DNA from: Hyphomicrobiales bacterium
GTDB taxonomy: Bacteria; Pseudomonadota; Alphaproteobacteria; Rhizobiales; Rhizobiaceae
Assembly (NCBI GenBank): GCA_900467685.1
Contig: UBQX01000007.1
Coordinates: 124,001 to 188,000, forward strand
Direction: 5' to 3'
Length of the DNA: 64,000 bases
In this document: positions 16,990 to 26,531 of the stretch, in pieces
Layout: the number at the start of each line of letters is the position of its first letter
How positions within the stretch are numbered: position 1 is the stretch's first letter
Translations under genes and position numbers: made by a program
The notes under the pieces: model-generated
Seen by the model: only the letters and a program-made list of their open reading frames with translations
Told to the model about the DNA's origin: nothing
Database searches by the model: none

Positions 16990-18102
16990 ATGACTCTGCA
17001 GTATATTGACTTTTTCAGCTGCTTTTTCAGCCGGACACTCACAGATGGCGATGATGTGCTGTCGAAGGATTTCCTCTTTGGCAACATCAATCTGAGCGGC
17101 GGCAACGACCTGCTTTCGATTGCAAAGTTCGCTCTGTTCTCGACCATCAACGGCGGTGACGGCAACGACACTTTCGAACTGAAGGGATCGGCTCTTGGCG
17201 TCACCTTCAACGGCGGCGCGGGCGACGACCGCTTTCGTCTCGACAGCCCGGACTTTACCGGATCCGTAAAGTTTAACGGTGGCACCGGCCTCGACACGTT
17301 CGAACTCTATTCGGCGCAAAAGCTTTCCTTCACCGTCAACAAGGACGGTTCCGTCACTTACGACTTCTACAATGACTGGGGCTGGAAGCAGGCTTCGGTT
17401 CAGACGGTGGACGTAGAGCGCTATGTGATCCGCGGCAGCGAATTCAACGACAAGCTCATCGGCGGTTCGGGCAACGACTTCCTCGACGGCGGCAAGGGTG
17501 CGGACACCTACTACGAAACCGCTGGCGACGACTGGTACGTCTTCGACAATGCCGGCGACAAGATCATCAGCACCGCAACCGCAGGCGGCAATGACACGAT
17601 AGCGGCTTTCGTTGACGTCGATCTGCGCACGCAGGGCGCCGACATTGAAAATCTCCGCCTCTACATTGCCGACGGCGCCGGCGACATCAATGCAACCGGC
17701 AACAATCTTTCCAACCTGATCACCGGCAACGGCGGAAACAACGTGATCTCCGGCCTTGGCGGTAACGACAAGCTTTATGGCAAGGGCGGCGCTGACGTGT
17801 TTGCGTTCCACGAATTCGGCCTGGCGAACCGAGATTATATCATCGATTTCGATTCCGACGATGCGATCCAGCTGGACAAGAATGTCTTTACCGGCCTCGT
17901 CGCCGACAGCGGGCATCTTGCCGCTTCCAGCTTCGTCATCGGTAGCGCCGCGACGTCTTCTGCCGCCACCGTTATCTACAACAAGGCAACAGGCGTCATT
18001 TCGTACGATGCTGACGGGAACGGTTCGGGTGCTGCGCAGGACATCGCTATTGTCGCAAAGAACCTGTCTTTCTTCGACCACAATGACATTCTCCTGGCCT
18101 GA
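16990..18102 (+). CDS. RTX calcium-binding protein adjacent to its exporter (RTX3)
   Basis: This 370-residue protein is the shortest of four RTX relatives here. Residues 15-110 contain diverged GGDGNDTF and GGAGDDRF nonapeptides. Residues 150-190 include GGSGNDFLDGGKGADTYY, and about 250-280 GNGGNNVISGLGGNDKLYGKGGADVF. It ends IAIVAKNLSFFDHNDILLA, an acidic-then-hydrophobic tail typical of type I secretion signals. No Sec signal and no enzymatic domain are seen. AGAGGGGTG precedes the ATG. It lies immediately upstream of the ABC transporter/adaptor pair, which makes it their most likely cognate substrate. Confidence 0.88.
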   Translation: MTLQYIDFFSCFFSRTLTDGDDVLSKDFLFGNINLSGGNDLLSIAKFALFSTINGGDGNDTFELKGSALGVTFNGGAGDDRFRLDSPDFTGSVKFNGGTGLDTFELYSAQKLSFTVNKDGSVTYDFYNDWGWKQASVQTVDVERYVIRGSEFNDKLIGGSGNDFLDGGKGADTYYETAGDDWYVFDNAGDKIISTATAGGNDTIAAFVDVDLRTQGADIENLRLYIADGAGDINATGNNLSNLITGNGGNNVISGLGGNDKLYGKGGADVFAFHEFGLANRDYIIDFDSDDAIQLDKNVFTGLVADSGHLAASSFVIGSAATSSAATVIYNKATGVISYDADGNGSGAAQDIAIVAKNLSFFDHNDILLA

Positions 18103-18131
18103 CCGCTGCGGAAAGTTTTGTCAGAATTTGT

Positions 18132-18154
18132 CAGGCCCCGGTAATCGGGGCCTG
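18132..18154 (+). terminator. Strong hairpin after RTX3 (terminator-like, no T-run)
   Basis: A perfect 9-bp GC-rich stem (CAGGCCCCG / CGGGGCCTG) with loop GTAAT lies 30 bases after the RTX3 stop. It lacks a T-run, so it may attenuate transcription or stabilise the abundant RTX mRNA rather than fully terminate before the exporter genes. Confidence 0.6.
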
Positions 18155-18358
18155 CTGCATTATGAAGCCAGCGTTCGGCAGGGAGAATACGAACGCCGAG
18201 AGACTGTGGTGCGACGCTGCAAGTCCCGATGTTTTGTTTTGATTAATCCTAAGTTCGAACTTCGCCCCCTGTTCGATGGCAAATTCCGGATAAATTAGGA
18301 CATGACATCTGAAACTGGCGTCTCGAATTGACGCAATCGCGATGGGAACGGTTTTTCG

Positions 18359-20134
18359 ATGAGCGTGACAGGCGAAACCAAGAGCATTGCTTCCGGCGAT
18401 GACGTGGACGTAATTGCGATCAAGAAATCGCGCCGCGGCTTCATCGCGGTCGGCATAGCGAGCGCTCTCATCAATATTCTTTACCTGACCGGCTCCTTTT
18501 TCATGTTGCAGGTCTACGATCGGGTGATCCCCAGCAAGAGCATTCCCACGCTCGTCGCTCTCAGCGTGCTGGCCGTTCTGCTGTATTTCTTCCAGGGCGT
18601 GTTTGATGTTGCCCGCAGCAGGGTTCTTGTCAGGATCGCTGGCGTTTTCGACGAGGTCATGAGCGCACGCGTGTTTCGCGCCGTGATGAACGCGCCCCTG
18701 CGCATGGGCGGGGAAACAGATAGCATCCAGCTTCAGCGGGATTTCGATCAGGTAAAGGGATTTCTCACCGGCTCTGGACCCGGCGCCTTCTTCGATCTTC
18801 CGTGGATGCCGCTCTATATCGTAATCTGCTTCATGTTCCATCCGGTGATCGGTATCGCAGCGATTATCGGCGCTCTGCTGCTGGTTCTGATCACCTATTT
18901 CAACAATCGAAGCACACAGGCCTCGGCAAAGGAAGCGCACGAAACGTCGATGCGCCGCAACAGCTTTCTCAACGCCGCTCACCGGAACGCGGAAGTCGTT
19001 CAGGCCATGGGGATGACCGGAGAGCTGGAGCGGTTGTGGCAGAAGAGCAACGACGCCTTCCGCGAGAAATCTCAGGCCAATTCGGACGTTGCGAATACCT
19101 ATTCCGCATTCGCCAAGATTTTCAGAACGCTGCTTCAATCGGCGGTTCTGGCGATCGGCGCAATCCTCGTGATTGAAGGGAAGGCAACGGGTGGCATCAT
19201 CATCGCTTCCTCGATCCTCACGGCCCGCGCGCTGGCGCCCATCGACCAGGCCATCGCGAACTGGCGTTCGTTTGTTGCTGCCGGCCAGAGCTGGAAGCGC
19301 TTGCGCACCGTGCTGGAGAGTGTACCGGTGATAACCGAGCCGACGGAGTTGCCGTCTCCGCAGCGCGACCTGCGTGTAGAAGCCGTTTCCAGCGGCCCTC
19401 CCGGCGGTCGGCACATTCTTGTAAACAACGTCACCTTTGCCGTTCCAGCAGGGAGCGCCGTGGGCGTGATCGGGCCGAGCGGTTCAGGAAAATCGACGTT
19501 GATCCGCGCCATCGCAGGCGTGTGGCCCATCTACAGAGGCTGGGTGCGTATTGACGGCGCGGCTCTGGATCAATGGGGTGAAAACAGCCGCAAGCGTCAT
19601 ATCGGTTATTTGCCGCAAGACGTCGAGCTGTTCTCTGGCACTGTCGCTCAGAACATTTCCAGGTTTGATGCGGACATGGACGTCGACTCCGTCATCCACG
19701 CCGCCCGGATGGCCGATGTCCACGAGCTCATTCTCCGCCTGCCGAATGGCTATGACACCCAGATCGGGGCTGGTGGCTCGGCCTTGTCGGCTGGTCAGCG
19801 GCAGCGCGTCGCCCTCGCCCGCGCACTCTACAAGGACCCCTTCCTCGTCATCCTCGACGAGCCGAACTCCAACCTGGATGGCGAAGGCGAGCAGGCGCTT
19901 GCTCAGGCGATCAAAGCCGTACGCAATCGCCGGGGCATTGTCGTCATCGTGGCGCATCGCCCAAGCGCACTTGAGGCGGTCGATCTTGTTCTCATGATGC
20001 GGGACGGGAAGGCCCTCGGCTTCGGCGACAAGGCGGAGGTTCTGTCTCGTGTTCTCAGACCCGAGGGCAATCAGATCAGGCAGGAAGGTGCTGCGTCGCT
20101 GAAGATCGTTGGCGCAGTTGATCGGTCGGAGTAG
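18359..20134 (+). CDS. prsD: Type I secretion system permease/ATPase (PrsD-type)
   Basis: This 591-residue ABC exporter half-transporter powers secretion of RTX proteins across the inner membrane. The membrane domain covers about residues 20-300. The nucleotide-binding domain has Walker A GPSGSGKST (about 377-385), signature LSAGQRQR and Walker B LVILDEP. The N-terminus starts directly with the transporter domain, without the peptidase-like C39 domain of HlyB, as in the PrtD/PrsD group. It is preceded by RTX3 and followed after four bases by the adaptor gene. The outer-membrane TolC partner is not in this window. Confidence 0.93.
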   Translation: MSVTGETKSIASGDDVDVIAIKKSRRGFIAVGIASALINILYLTGSFFMLQVYDRVIPSKSIPTLVALSVLAVLLYFFQGVFDVARSRVLVRIAGVFDEVMSARVFRAVMNAPLRMGGETDSIQLQRDFDQVKGFLTGSGPGAFFDLPWMPLYIVICFMFHPVIGIAAIIGALLLVLITYFNNRSTQASAKEAHETSMRRNSFLNAAHRNAEVVQAMGMTGELERLWQKSNDAFREKSQANSDVANTYSAFAKIFRTLLQSAVLAIGAILVIEGKATGGIIIASSILTARALAPIDQAIANWRSFVAAGQSWKRLRTVLESVPVITEPTELPSPQRDLRVEAVSSGPPGGRHILVNNVTFAVPAGSAVGVIGPSGSGKSTLIRAIAGVWPIYRGWVRIDGAALDQWGENSRKRHIGYLPQDVELFSGTVAQNISRFDADMDVDSVIHAARMADVHELILRLPNGYDTQIGAGGSALSAGQRQRVALARALYKDPFLVILDEPNSNLDGEGEQALAQAIKAVRNRRGIVVIVAHRPSALEAVDLVLMMRDGKALGFGDKAEVLSRVLRPEGNQIRQEGAASLKIVGAVDRSE

Positions 20135-20138
20135 GCAC

Positions 20139-21440
20139 ATGGCCCAGATCAGTTCTCAAAGCTCGCTAAACAGGCATCTGACAATCGTAATCGCCCTCGG
20201 CGTCCTGCTTGTGGGCGGCGTTGGCGGCTGGGCGGCGACGACATCTTTGTCCAGCGCGGTCGTCGCGGACGCCTCCGTCATCTTCGACGACAACGTCAAG
20301 AAGGTGCAGCACAAGGACGGCGGCATCATCTCCAACATTTACGTTCGAGAGGGGCAGAAAGTGAATGCCGGCGACATTCTGCTGACTTTGGACGGCACCT
20401 CGGTGCGAGCCAATCTGGAGATTGTCGAAAGCAGCCTCGCCCAGCTCTATCTTCGGCGCGCCCGCCTTGATGCTGAGCGACGTGGAGCGTCAGACTTCAA
20501 GACCGACATTCTGGTGCTGCAAAAGCTTGATGGTCCCGAACGCCAACCCTTTATCGAAAGCGAAAAGCAGCTCCTCAAGACTCGCGTATCGACTCTCGAT
20601 GCCCAGCGCAGGCAGCTGGAAGAACGGAAATCGCAGCTGCGCGATGAAATCGAGGGCACGGATGTCCAGCTCAGCGCGATAAAGGACTCGATCGACGTTC
20701 TCGACCAGGAGCTCAAGGCACTCGATGGCCTCTACAAGAGGAACATGGTGTCGATGCAGAGAGTGAACGATCTCAAGCGACAGAGAAGTTCGCTGATGGC
20801 GCAACGGGGCGACAAGATCGCCGCGCGCGCGCAGGCGAACGGAAAGATGACAGAGATCGACTTCCAGATCATCCAGCTCTACGAAGACCGCCGCGTTGAA
20901 AGCTCAAAGGAACTCACGGAAAACGAAAGCAAGATTGCCGAGTTCGAACAACGGCGTCTGGCCGCGCGCGATCAGCTTAACAGGCTGAATGTCACGGCGA
21001 ACACAAGCGGCCGCGTATTTCAGCTGAATATTCATACGGTCGGTGGCGTGGTGACGCCGGCAGATACGCTGATGCTGATCGCCCCGGAGACGAAGACCCT
21101 GACCGTTGAAGCCAAGGTCGCGACGAAAGACATCGACCAGCTGACGACGGGCCAGCCCGTCGATATCCGCTTTACCGCCTTCGACCAGCGCACGACACCG
21201 GAGGTGAACGGCCGGGTGACCTCTGTCGCGCCCGACATCGTTCGCGACGAGCATACCGGCGCGACTTACTACCCGATCCGCATCACGCCGGACGCCGAGA
21301 GCCTGGCCAAGCTGAAGTTCATCGAACTCTATCCCGGCATGCCGGCGGAGGTGTTCATCAAGATCGGCGACAGAACCGTGTTGAGTTATCTCGCCAAGCC
21401 GCTGACCGATCAGATCCAGCACGCTTTCCGCGAGGAGTAG
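20139..21440 (+). CDS. prsE: HlyD-family type I secretion periplasmic adaptor (PrsE-type)
   Basis: This 433-residue membrane-fusion protein has one N-terminal span (about residues 15-37). A biotinyl/lipoyl-like half (VQHKDGGIISNIYVREGQKVNAGD) follows, then a long coiled coil at about 95-285 rich in Glu, Arg, Lys and Leu. The second lipoyl half and a beta-barrel domain close the protein. It would bridge the ABC transporter to a TolC-type channel. I chose ATG 20139, with GGAG seven bases upstream, over TTG 20109 inside the previous gene. Confidence 0.93.
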   Translation: MAQISSQSSLNRHLTIVIALGVLLVGGVGGWAATTSLSSAVVADASVIFDDNVKKVQHKDGGIISNIYVREGQKVNAGDILLTLDGTSVRANLEIVESSLAQLYLRRARLDAERRGASDFKTDILVLQKLDGPERQPFIESEKQLLKTRVSTLDAQRRQLEERKSQLRDEIEGTDVQLSAIKDSIDVLDQELKALDGLYKRNMVSMQRVNDLKRQRSSLMAQRGDKIAARAQANGKMTEIDFQIIQLYEDRRVESSKELTENESKIAEFEQRRLAARDQLNRLNVTANTSGRVFQLNIHTVGGVVTPADTLMLIAPETKTLTVEAKVATKDIDQLTTGQPVDIRFTAFDQRTTPEVNGRVTSVAPDIVRDEHTGATYYPIRITPDAESLAKLKFIELYPGMPAEVFIKIGDRTVLSYLAKPLTDQIQHAFREE

Positions 21441-21520
21441 CCGGCTTTTCCTGCCTTGAAGTCGCTGGCCTGGGAGCCGGAGGCCCTGAAAGACGGCGAT
21501 CCGGCTTGGGCCGGAACGCT

Positions 21521-22942
21521 CTACTGCCGCTCGAAGGAAACGCGCACCACGCCTGCCATGATGGCGGCAAACCAGACGGCAAAGCCGGGAATCTGGATCG
21601 AAAAATCAACGATCGAATGGAGGATGACGGTGAAGAGCACGCCCAATCCTGCCATGGGCAACCAGCGCATGGACTTGCGGAGCCTGATCCCGCGAATGAC
21701 CGCAAACAGCAGGAAGAAGACCGCAACCAGCATCAGCGGAATGACAGCGACGCCTGCCGTTATCAGGGCTTCGAGATAGAAACTGTGCGCCCTGTCGATG
21801 ATGGACAGGACCTCGCATTCCGGAGGGCGATAGGGCGAAAAAGCATCCTTGAACGTCCCGTATCCGGTGCCGAACTGCCAATTGTCCTGGAGAAGCCTGA
21901 CCATGCCCGGATAGAGGCAGAAACGCTCGTCATCGGCACCGCGCGCTTCTGCCCGCAACACGGCCCGTCCGGCAAAGGTGCCCGCGACGAGACCGAGGGC
22001 AAGAAGCACAACAAGCGTACGCGCCAGACGTCGCCCCGTGGTCGTCTTGCGGGCGCTGCTTCGGATTGCGCTGCGCGGCCTGCGCCGGTAAGCGCCGTGA
22101 TAAGCTGCAAGCAGCAGGAACACAGCAAGCCCTATCAGGCCCGCCGCGGCCCCCGCGCGCGATTTCGTCAGCATGAGGGCCGTGAAGAGAATCGCAGTCG
22201 CGACCACGCTCATCAGGAGACCGAAATCAAACCCGCTCCCGCCTGGGCGTCGCCCGTGGACTGCAGCTGCCGGCTCTGTCCCAAGCAGCCGTCTGATGTC
22301 GAAGTTTCCCGCATATTTCAGGCAGAAGCCGGCCGCGACAATCATCTGCATCGCGAGATAGGTAGCGCTGGTATTTCGATTGACGAAAAACGCGGTGAGG
22401 GAATCGAGATAGTAGCGCTTCGGACCGAATAGCAGCGTATCTGGCGCAAATTCCAGCTGCACGATGGCAATCACCGCGCCAACCACCGCGATGGCCACAC
22501 CGGTCCCCATCAGCATCGTCACCGATCGGTCTGAATCGAACACGATGTAACACGCAGCAAATATCACGAAGGGCAGTGTCACGGGGATGATCGTCTCAAG
22601 CGTGTCCGATGGCGCAATCGAGACGGCGCCCGCCAAAGGACCGATGATCTCCGACGCGGAGCGCCAGACCGGATGCGGGGAAACCCAGCCGAAGTCGAAA
22701 CCTGCCTGGAAAAGACCCCAGGCCGCCAGCAACAAGGCCATTCCCAGCGAGATAGCGACAGGCGAGAATGCACCAGACCGGCGATCGAGGAAAAGTAGGG
22801 ACATTGCCGCGACGGCGAATGCGACAGCCGAGAGCAGGTGCAGCGGCTCCTGCCGCACAGCCCCTTGGGCGATCAGCATGAGCGCCAGAACAGCGATCAG
22901 CGCACCCCTCATGATCGGCCGAAGCGCGCGTATGGCGTTCAT
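21521..22942 (-). CDS. O-antigen ligase / polysaccharide polymerase family membrane protein
   Basis: This 473-residue protein has about 10-12 membrane spans. The large periplasmic loop near the C-terminus contains GTGYGTFKDAF and DRAHSFYLEALI, the conserved Wzy_C/WaaL region with the functional His. Such enzymes polymerise repeat units or attach glycan to an acceptor. The start at 22942 has GGAG upstream and gives MNAIRALRP; earlier in-frame starts run through low-complexity sequence. It converges with the adaptor gene and diverges from a second, unrelated ligase-family gene at 23306. Confidence 0.85.
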   Translation of the reverse strand: MNAIRALRPIMRGALIAVLALMLIAQGAVRQEPLHLLSAVAFAVAAMSLLFLDRRSGAFSPVAISLGMALLLAAWGLFQAGFDFGWVSPHPVWRSASEIIGPLAGAVSIAPSDTLETIIPVTLPFVIFAACYIVFDSDRSVTMLMGTGVAIAVVGAVIAIVQLEFAPDTLLFGPKRYYLDSLTAFFVNRNTSATYLAMQMIVAAGFCLKYAGNFDIRRLLGTEPAAAVHGRRPGGSGFDFGLLMSVVATAILFTALMLTKSRAGAAAGLIGLAVFLLLAAYHGAYRRRPRSAIRSSARKTTTGRRLARTLVVLLALGLVAGTFAGRAVLRAEARGADDERFCLYPGMVRLLQDNWQFGTGYGTFKDAFSPYRPPECEVLSIIDRAHSFYLEALITAGVAVIPLMLVAVFFLLFAVIRGIRLRKSMRWLPMAGLGVLFTVILHSIVDFSIQIPGFAVWFAAIMAGVVRVSFERQ

Positions 22943-23305
22943 TGCATTCTCCACGGACCTGCATCCCCCAAAGAGCAGCCCTTTTCGCCGCCTTTTAAAC
23001 CGGCAATCGACCAAAGAGAACAGAAAGAAGAGGCTAAAATGACAATAAAAATGACCAACAAGCCCCCCCCCCCTTCGTCCCATCCGAACCGGCAATCGGG
23101 CGGATTCGCTACAGAATTTGCCACTGGGCTGGTTTGCAGCTAAAAGCATCTGAACACGAAGGCCGCCGAACGTGCGATAGGAACATCGAACACGCGCGAA
23201 CGGCTGACGAGCCGGCGGATCAAACACCTCTCAGGCGACACGACGCGGCAGGGCTTTTATCGAGAGAGCAGACGCCCAGGCAGCCGGCAAGGAGACTTAG
23301 AGAAC
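22943..23305. promoter_or_regulatory. Divergent promoter region between two ligase-family genes, with C11 tract
   Basis: This 363-bp gap must hold promoters for both divergent membrane-protein genes. It contains an 11-C homopolymer at 23063-23073 and an 11-base string, ACCGGCAATCG, present twice on either side of that tract. No gene is evident. I cannot place -35/-10 elements with confidence. Confidence 0.5.
23063..23073 (+). repeat. Poly-C homopolymer (11 C)
   Basis: An uninterrupted run of eleven cytosines in the divergent promoter region. Such tracts are prone to slipped-strand length change; here it could alter promoter spacing. A sequencing artefact in run length is also possible. Confidence 0.85.
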
Positions 23306-24562
23306 ATGCTTTTTCGTTGGGCGATAGGGTTCGGCTACCTCCTGTTTGTCGTCAATCCGGGCCTCATAGTTAACCTCGGGAGAATTAACCCGATCCTGAA
23401 ATCCACGATCCTCCTAGCAGCCCTGATTTATGTTTTTACACGGCCTGTCGACAAGCGTGTTCTGGTTCTTCTGGCCGTCTGTCTCACCATGGTGGTGGGC
23501 CTGGGCGCATTGACATCCTATCCTCGTTTCCAATGGTCCATTCTGCTTGGCGCGCTCAACCAGATTCTTGTTCCTTATCTCCTGCTTGCCGGTGAACCCA
23601 CAGAGAAAGACAGGAGCTTTTTCCTGAAGCTCAGCGTGTGGCTTGCGCCGATTGCAAGCGGGCTCGGCTTTGCCTACGCCGCGCTGGGCCTGTACAACCC
23701 GTTCCCCATCGAATACGCGACGGGCGAACCGCGCTTTGCGGGGACCTTGAATCCGGCCTTTCTTGGAGGGCTGGCGACCATCGGGATGTTCGCTTGCTTC
23801 AAGCTGATGGAGAGGGGATCCAAAGCCTATGCGGGTATGTTCATCTTCAATTTCGTGTGCCTCATTCTGTCCGCCGGACGAATGAATTTGTTCGTCATGG
23901 TTTTCACTTTTGTCCTGTCTTTGTTGCTATCGAATGTGATCAGCAGAAACGCAAAGATACAGCTTTCACTGGCGGGAGCCGTTGCCTCGCTGGTCCTGGT
24001 TCCGCTCGTATGGCTGCGCTATGCAGACCGTTTCACCAAGAGCGGCGATAACGGCCGCGACTTCATGTGGGACTGGCTCCACTCAATGTCGGACCGCTAC
24101 CCCAATTTTGGGATCGGCTTCGGGCATCAGTTCTGGAGCACGCCGCCCGAGTTGCTGGCCCATTTCTCTTCTGCGGCCGCACATAACGACTATCTGCGGC
24201 TTCTGGTCGAACTGGGCTGGTTCGGCGTATTCGCGTTCTATGGGCTGTTCATTGTCACGGTGCTTGTCGTCTGGTCCAGCAAGGTCGGGCGTCGTGACTA
24301 TTCAATCATTGTTACACTTGCAGGCTTTCTTCTTCTATCATCGACCGACAACGCACTCGCGACCACCTGCTATTTCACCCTGATCATCACGGCGGTCATG
24401 GCTGCACAACCGCGGGTGAAGAAATCCGTGAGAGCAGGTGTGCGAAGAGGCTATTCCACGTCGGGGAAAGGTCCCATGCCGCCGCGACAGCGGCCGGTGC
24501 CCATCGTGGATTCAATGCGATGGCCCCCGGTTCAGACAGCGTCCACCCAGCCACCGGAGTGA
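23306..24562 (+). CDS. Polysaccharide polymerase / O-antigen ligase family protein (Wzy-like)
   Basis: This 418-residue polytopic membrane protein of about 10 spans has the conserved loop FGIGFGHQFW followed by AAAHNDYLRLLVELGWFGV, where H-N-x-Y is the ligase/polymerase signature. GGAGA lies 10 bases before the ATG. It shares little sequence with the divergent ligase-family protein, so the two likely have different tasks: one could polymerise the exopolysaccharide and the other handle a second glycan. The last ~30 residues are polar and proline-rich. Confidence 0.84.
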   Translation: MLFRWAIGFGYLLFVVNPGLIVNLGRINPILKSTILLAALIYVFTRPVDKRVLVLLAVCLTMVVGLGALTSYPRFQWSILLGALNQILVPYLLLAGEPTEKDRSFFLKLSVWLAPIASGLGFAYAALGLYNPFPIEYATGEPRFAGTLNPAFLGGLATIGMFACFKLMERGSKAYAGMFIFNFVCLILSAGRMNLFVMVFTFVLSLLLSNVISRNAKIQLSLAGAVASLVLVPLVWLRYADRFTKSGDNGRDFMWDWLHSMSDRYPNFGIGFGHQFWSTPPELLAHFSSAAAHNDYLRLLVELGWFGVFAFYGLFIVTVLVVWSSKVGRRDYSIIVTLAGFLLLSSTDNALATTCYFTLIITAVMAAQPRVKKSVRAGVRRGYSTSGKGPMPPRQRPVPIVDSMRWPPVQTASTQPPE

Positions 24563-24629
24563 ACGTGAAACTGCTGCGCTTTGCAGATTGGCGCGCGGAA
24601 CGCGCCTCGGCAAAGGTCACACCCTGCGG

Positions 24630-25397
24630 TCAGCCCCGTCCGACAAAGGGCATCTTGGTGGCCATGACCGTCATCGTCAGGACGTTGGCGTCAAGCGGCA
24701 GTCCCGCCATGTAGACAACTGCATCGGCGACAAGTTTCGGATCGATCGTCGGCTCCGCCCTCGTCTCGCCATTCGGCTGAAGGATCCCCGCGCGCATGCG
24801 TCCGGTCATGTCGGTGGCAGCATTGCCGATGTCGATCTGCCCGCAGGCGATGTCGAAATCCCGGCCGTCGAGCGCACAGGACTTCGTCAAACCGGTAATG
24901 GCATGTTTTGTGGCGGTGTAGGGCGCGGAATTCGGCCGTGGCGTCGTGGCCGAAATCGAGCCGTTGTTGATGATCCGCCCGCCGCGCGGCGTCTGCGCCT
25001 TCATGATGCGGAAGGCCTGCTGGCTGCAAAGGAATGCGCCGGTGAGATTGGCGGAAACCACGCGGTTCCAGTCCTCGAAACTCAGTTCGTCCAGCGGGAC
25101 CGACGGGCTCGAAAGACCGGCATTGTTGACCAGAAGATCGAGCCGGCCAAAATGGCTTTCGACGTCATCGAACAGAGCGCGAACGGAGGAAGGATCTCCG
25201 ACATCCGCGACGGTTGCACGAACAGTCGCCGGGAATGCCGAAACAATCTCGGCGCTGGCCTCATCCAGCACCTCGCGCCGCCGACCGGCAATGACGACAT
25301 CCCATCCCGCCTCGACGAGGCCACGGGCGACCGCCTTGCCGACACCTGTCCCCCCACCTGTTACAAGGGCAACCCCGTTGCAGTCAGCCCTGATCAT
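24630..25397 (-). CDS. Short-chain dehydrogenase/reductase (SDR)
   Basis: This 255-residue classical SDR has the cofactor motif TGGGTGVGK (residues 13-21), NNAG (about 91-94), a catalytic Ser near NGSIS and the YTATK active site (Tyr160, Lys164). It oxidises or reduces a carbonyl/alcohol with NAD(P). The substrate is unknown. GGGAGG precedes the ATG. It may modify a precursor sugar, but its composition is typical of the chromosome and it could be unrelated to the polysaccharide locus that surrounds it. Confidence 0.88.
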   Translation of the reverse strand: MIRADCNGVALVTGGGTGVGKAVARGLVEAGWDVVIAGRRREVLDEASAEIVSAFPATVRATVADVGDPSSVRALFDDVESHFGRLDLLVNNAGLSSPSVPLDELSFEDWNRVVSANLTGAFLCSQQAFRIMKAQTPRGGRIINNGSISATTPRPNSAPYTATKHAITGLTKSCALDGRDFDIACGQIDIGNAATDMTGRMRAGILQPNGETRAEPTIDPKLVADAVVYMAGLPLDANVLTMTVMATKMPFVGRG

Positions 25398-25428
25398 TCG
25401 TCCTCCCGATCACAATTGCGTCCCGAGC

Positions 25429-25473
25429 GACACTTGTCGCCAAGCAAGTTGCTTGTGTCAAATGAAGCCTTGG
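25429..25473. repeat. 45-bp imperfect direct repeat, copy 1
   Basis: Ungapped alignment with 26683-26727 matches 33 of 45 positions. On the minus strand both copies read TTGACA, 17 bases, then GACAAG. This copy lies 32 bases upstream of the SDR start; the other lies 152 bases upstream of the acyltransferase start. The two flank the acyltransferase gene exactly. Confidence 0.65.
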
Positions 25474-25502
25474 CAACTTCGGTAGGAAACTTCCATCGAT
25501 CT

Positions 25503-26531
25503 TCATGTGCGAATGGCGGGGCTTTGTCCATCAGGGATTCGTCGGCGTAGCATGTTCGTGATTGGGCGCTCGAGAAAGAGGTGTATCAATACACCTACCA
25601 CCGTGGATGCAATGACAGTCGCAAGAAGCAGCGACAAAAATTGCGGCCAGCCTTCCAACGCGACGCGCTGCCAAACCTTGAAAACCAAGATGATGACGAA
25701 CGGATGCGTCAGGTAAATAGAGTAACTCGCGTCTCCTATCAGCTTCGGCAGTCTCCGGGACTTCACTCCACGACGGAGTTCAAAGGCGATTGCTCCGGAA
25801 ACTACAGAAATTGCGCCAATCATTAGAACCCAAACGCGAAGCGAATAGGGAAACGTTGGCATGCTGCCAACCGCCAACATGCCGAAACCAATCGGCATAG
25901 CGGCTTCAAAACCTCTTAAAGTCGGAGATGACACAAACCTTGCAAGGTATATCCCTGCCAAGAATTCCAGAAGCAAGGGGCTTGTGTACGTAATAGCAAT
26001 CGGATTTTCAAATGGCCCAAACAGCAAACCTAATGCAACCAAGCCTACCATCACGAACGTGACAAACTCCAGAATTCTTTTAAGTAAAATTCCCACTGCG
26101 AAAACGAAATAAAAGAAAACCTCGTAGTTCAACGTCCAGCCTACAATCAGCAAAGGCCAGACCTGGTGATCATATTTCGGGCTCCAATGCGGAATGAAAA
26201 AAAGGGATTTCAAAAGCTGGACATGCCAGATATCCGACAGCCCCCCAAACTTCCCAATAGCCAAGAGGCCAATATACGCGATTGTTGCAATCCAGTACAT
26301 CGGAACGATGCGAATGGCTCTCTTGAGTAAAAATTCCGCACATTTTTCGTTGCGCGCGACGTGATACATAACAAAGCCGCTTATTACAAAGAATATATCG
26401 ACTCCAGTAGCACCAAAACCCCAACCCAAAACCGGGTTATAAAGCCAGGATTCATTGATCGATGCATGGTGCAAAACCACCAAAAGAGCCGCACACCCCC
26501 GCAAGTACTGCACAGAAATAAAAATTTTCAT
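25503..26531 (-). CDS. Acyltransferase family 3 membrane protein (polysaccharide O-acyltransferase)
   Basis: This 342-residue protein of about 10 membrane spans begins MKIFISVQYLRGCAALLVVLHHA, with the family's conserved His pair region. It continues with GFGATGVDIFFVISGF and a YLTHPFVIIL motif late in the chain. Relatives (OafA/NodX/ExoZ type) acetylate sugars of exported glycans. The gene is markedly more AT-rich than its neighbours and is bounded by an imperfect direct repeat, suggesting acquisition or module exchange. It probably decorates the exopolysaccharide made by this locus. Confidence 0.87.
   Translation of the reverse strand: MKIFISVQYLRGCAALLVVLHHASINESWLYNPVLGWGFGATGVDIFFVISGFVMYHVARNEKCAEFLLKRAIRIVPMYWIATIAYIGLLAIGKFGGLSDIWHVQLLKSLFFIPHWSPKYDHQVWPLLIVGWTLNYEVFFYFVFAVGILLKRILEFVTFVMVGLVALGLLFGPFENPIAITYTSPLLLEFLAGIYLARFVSSPTLRGFEAAMPIGFGMLAVGSMPTFPYSLRVWVLMIGAISVVSGAIAFELRRGVKSRRLPKLIGDASYSIYLTHPFVIILVFKVWQRVALEGWPQFLSLLLATVIASTVVGVLIHLFLERPITNMLRRRIPDGQSPAIRT

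Noticed and set aside
21506-22432. A 308-codon plus-strand frame opposite the O-antigen ligase gene
   Set aside because: The minus-strand frame has membrane spans and the ligase motif with a good ribosome site; the plus frame is charged low-complexity sequence.
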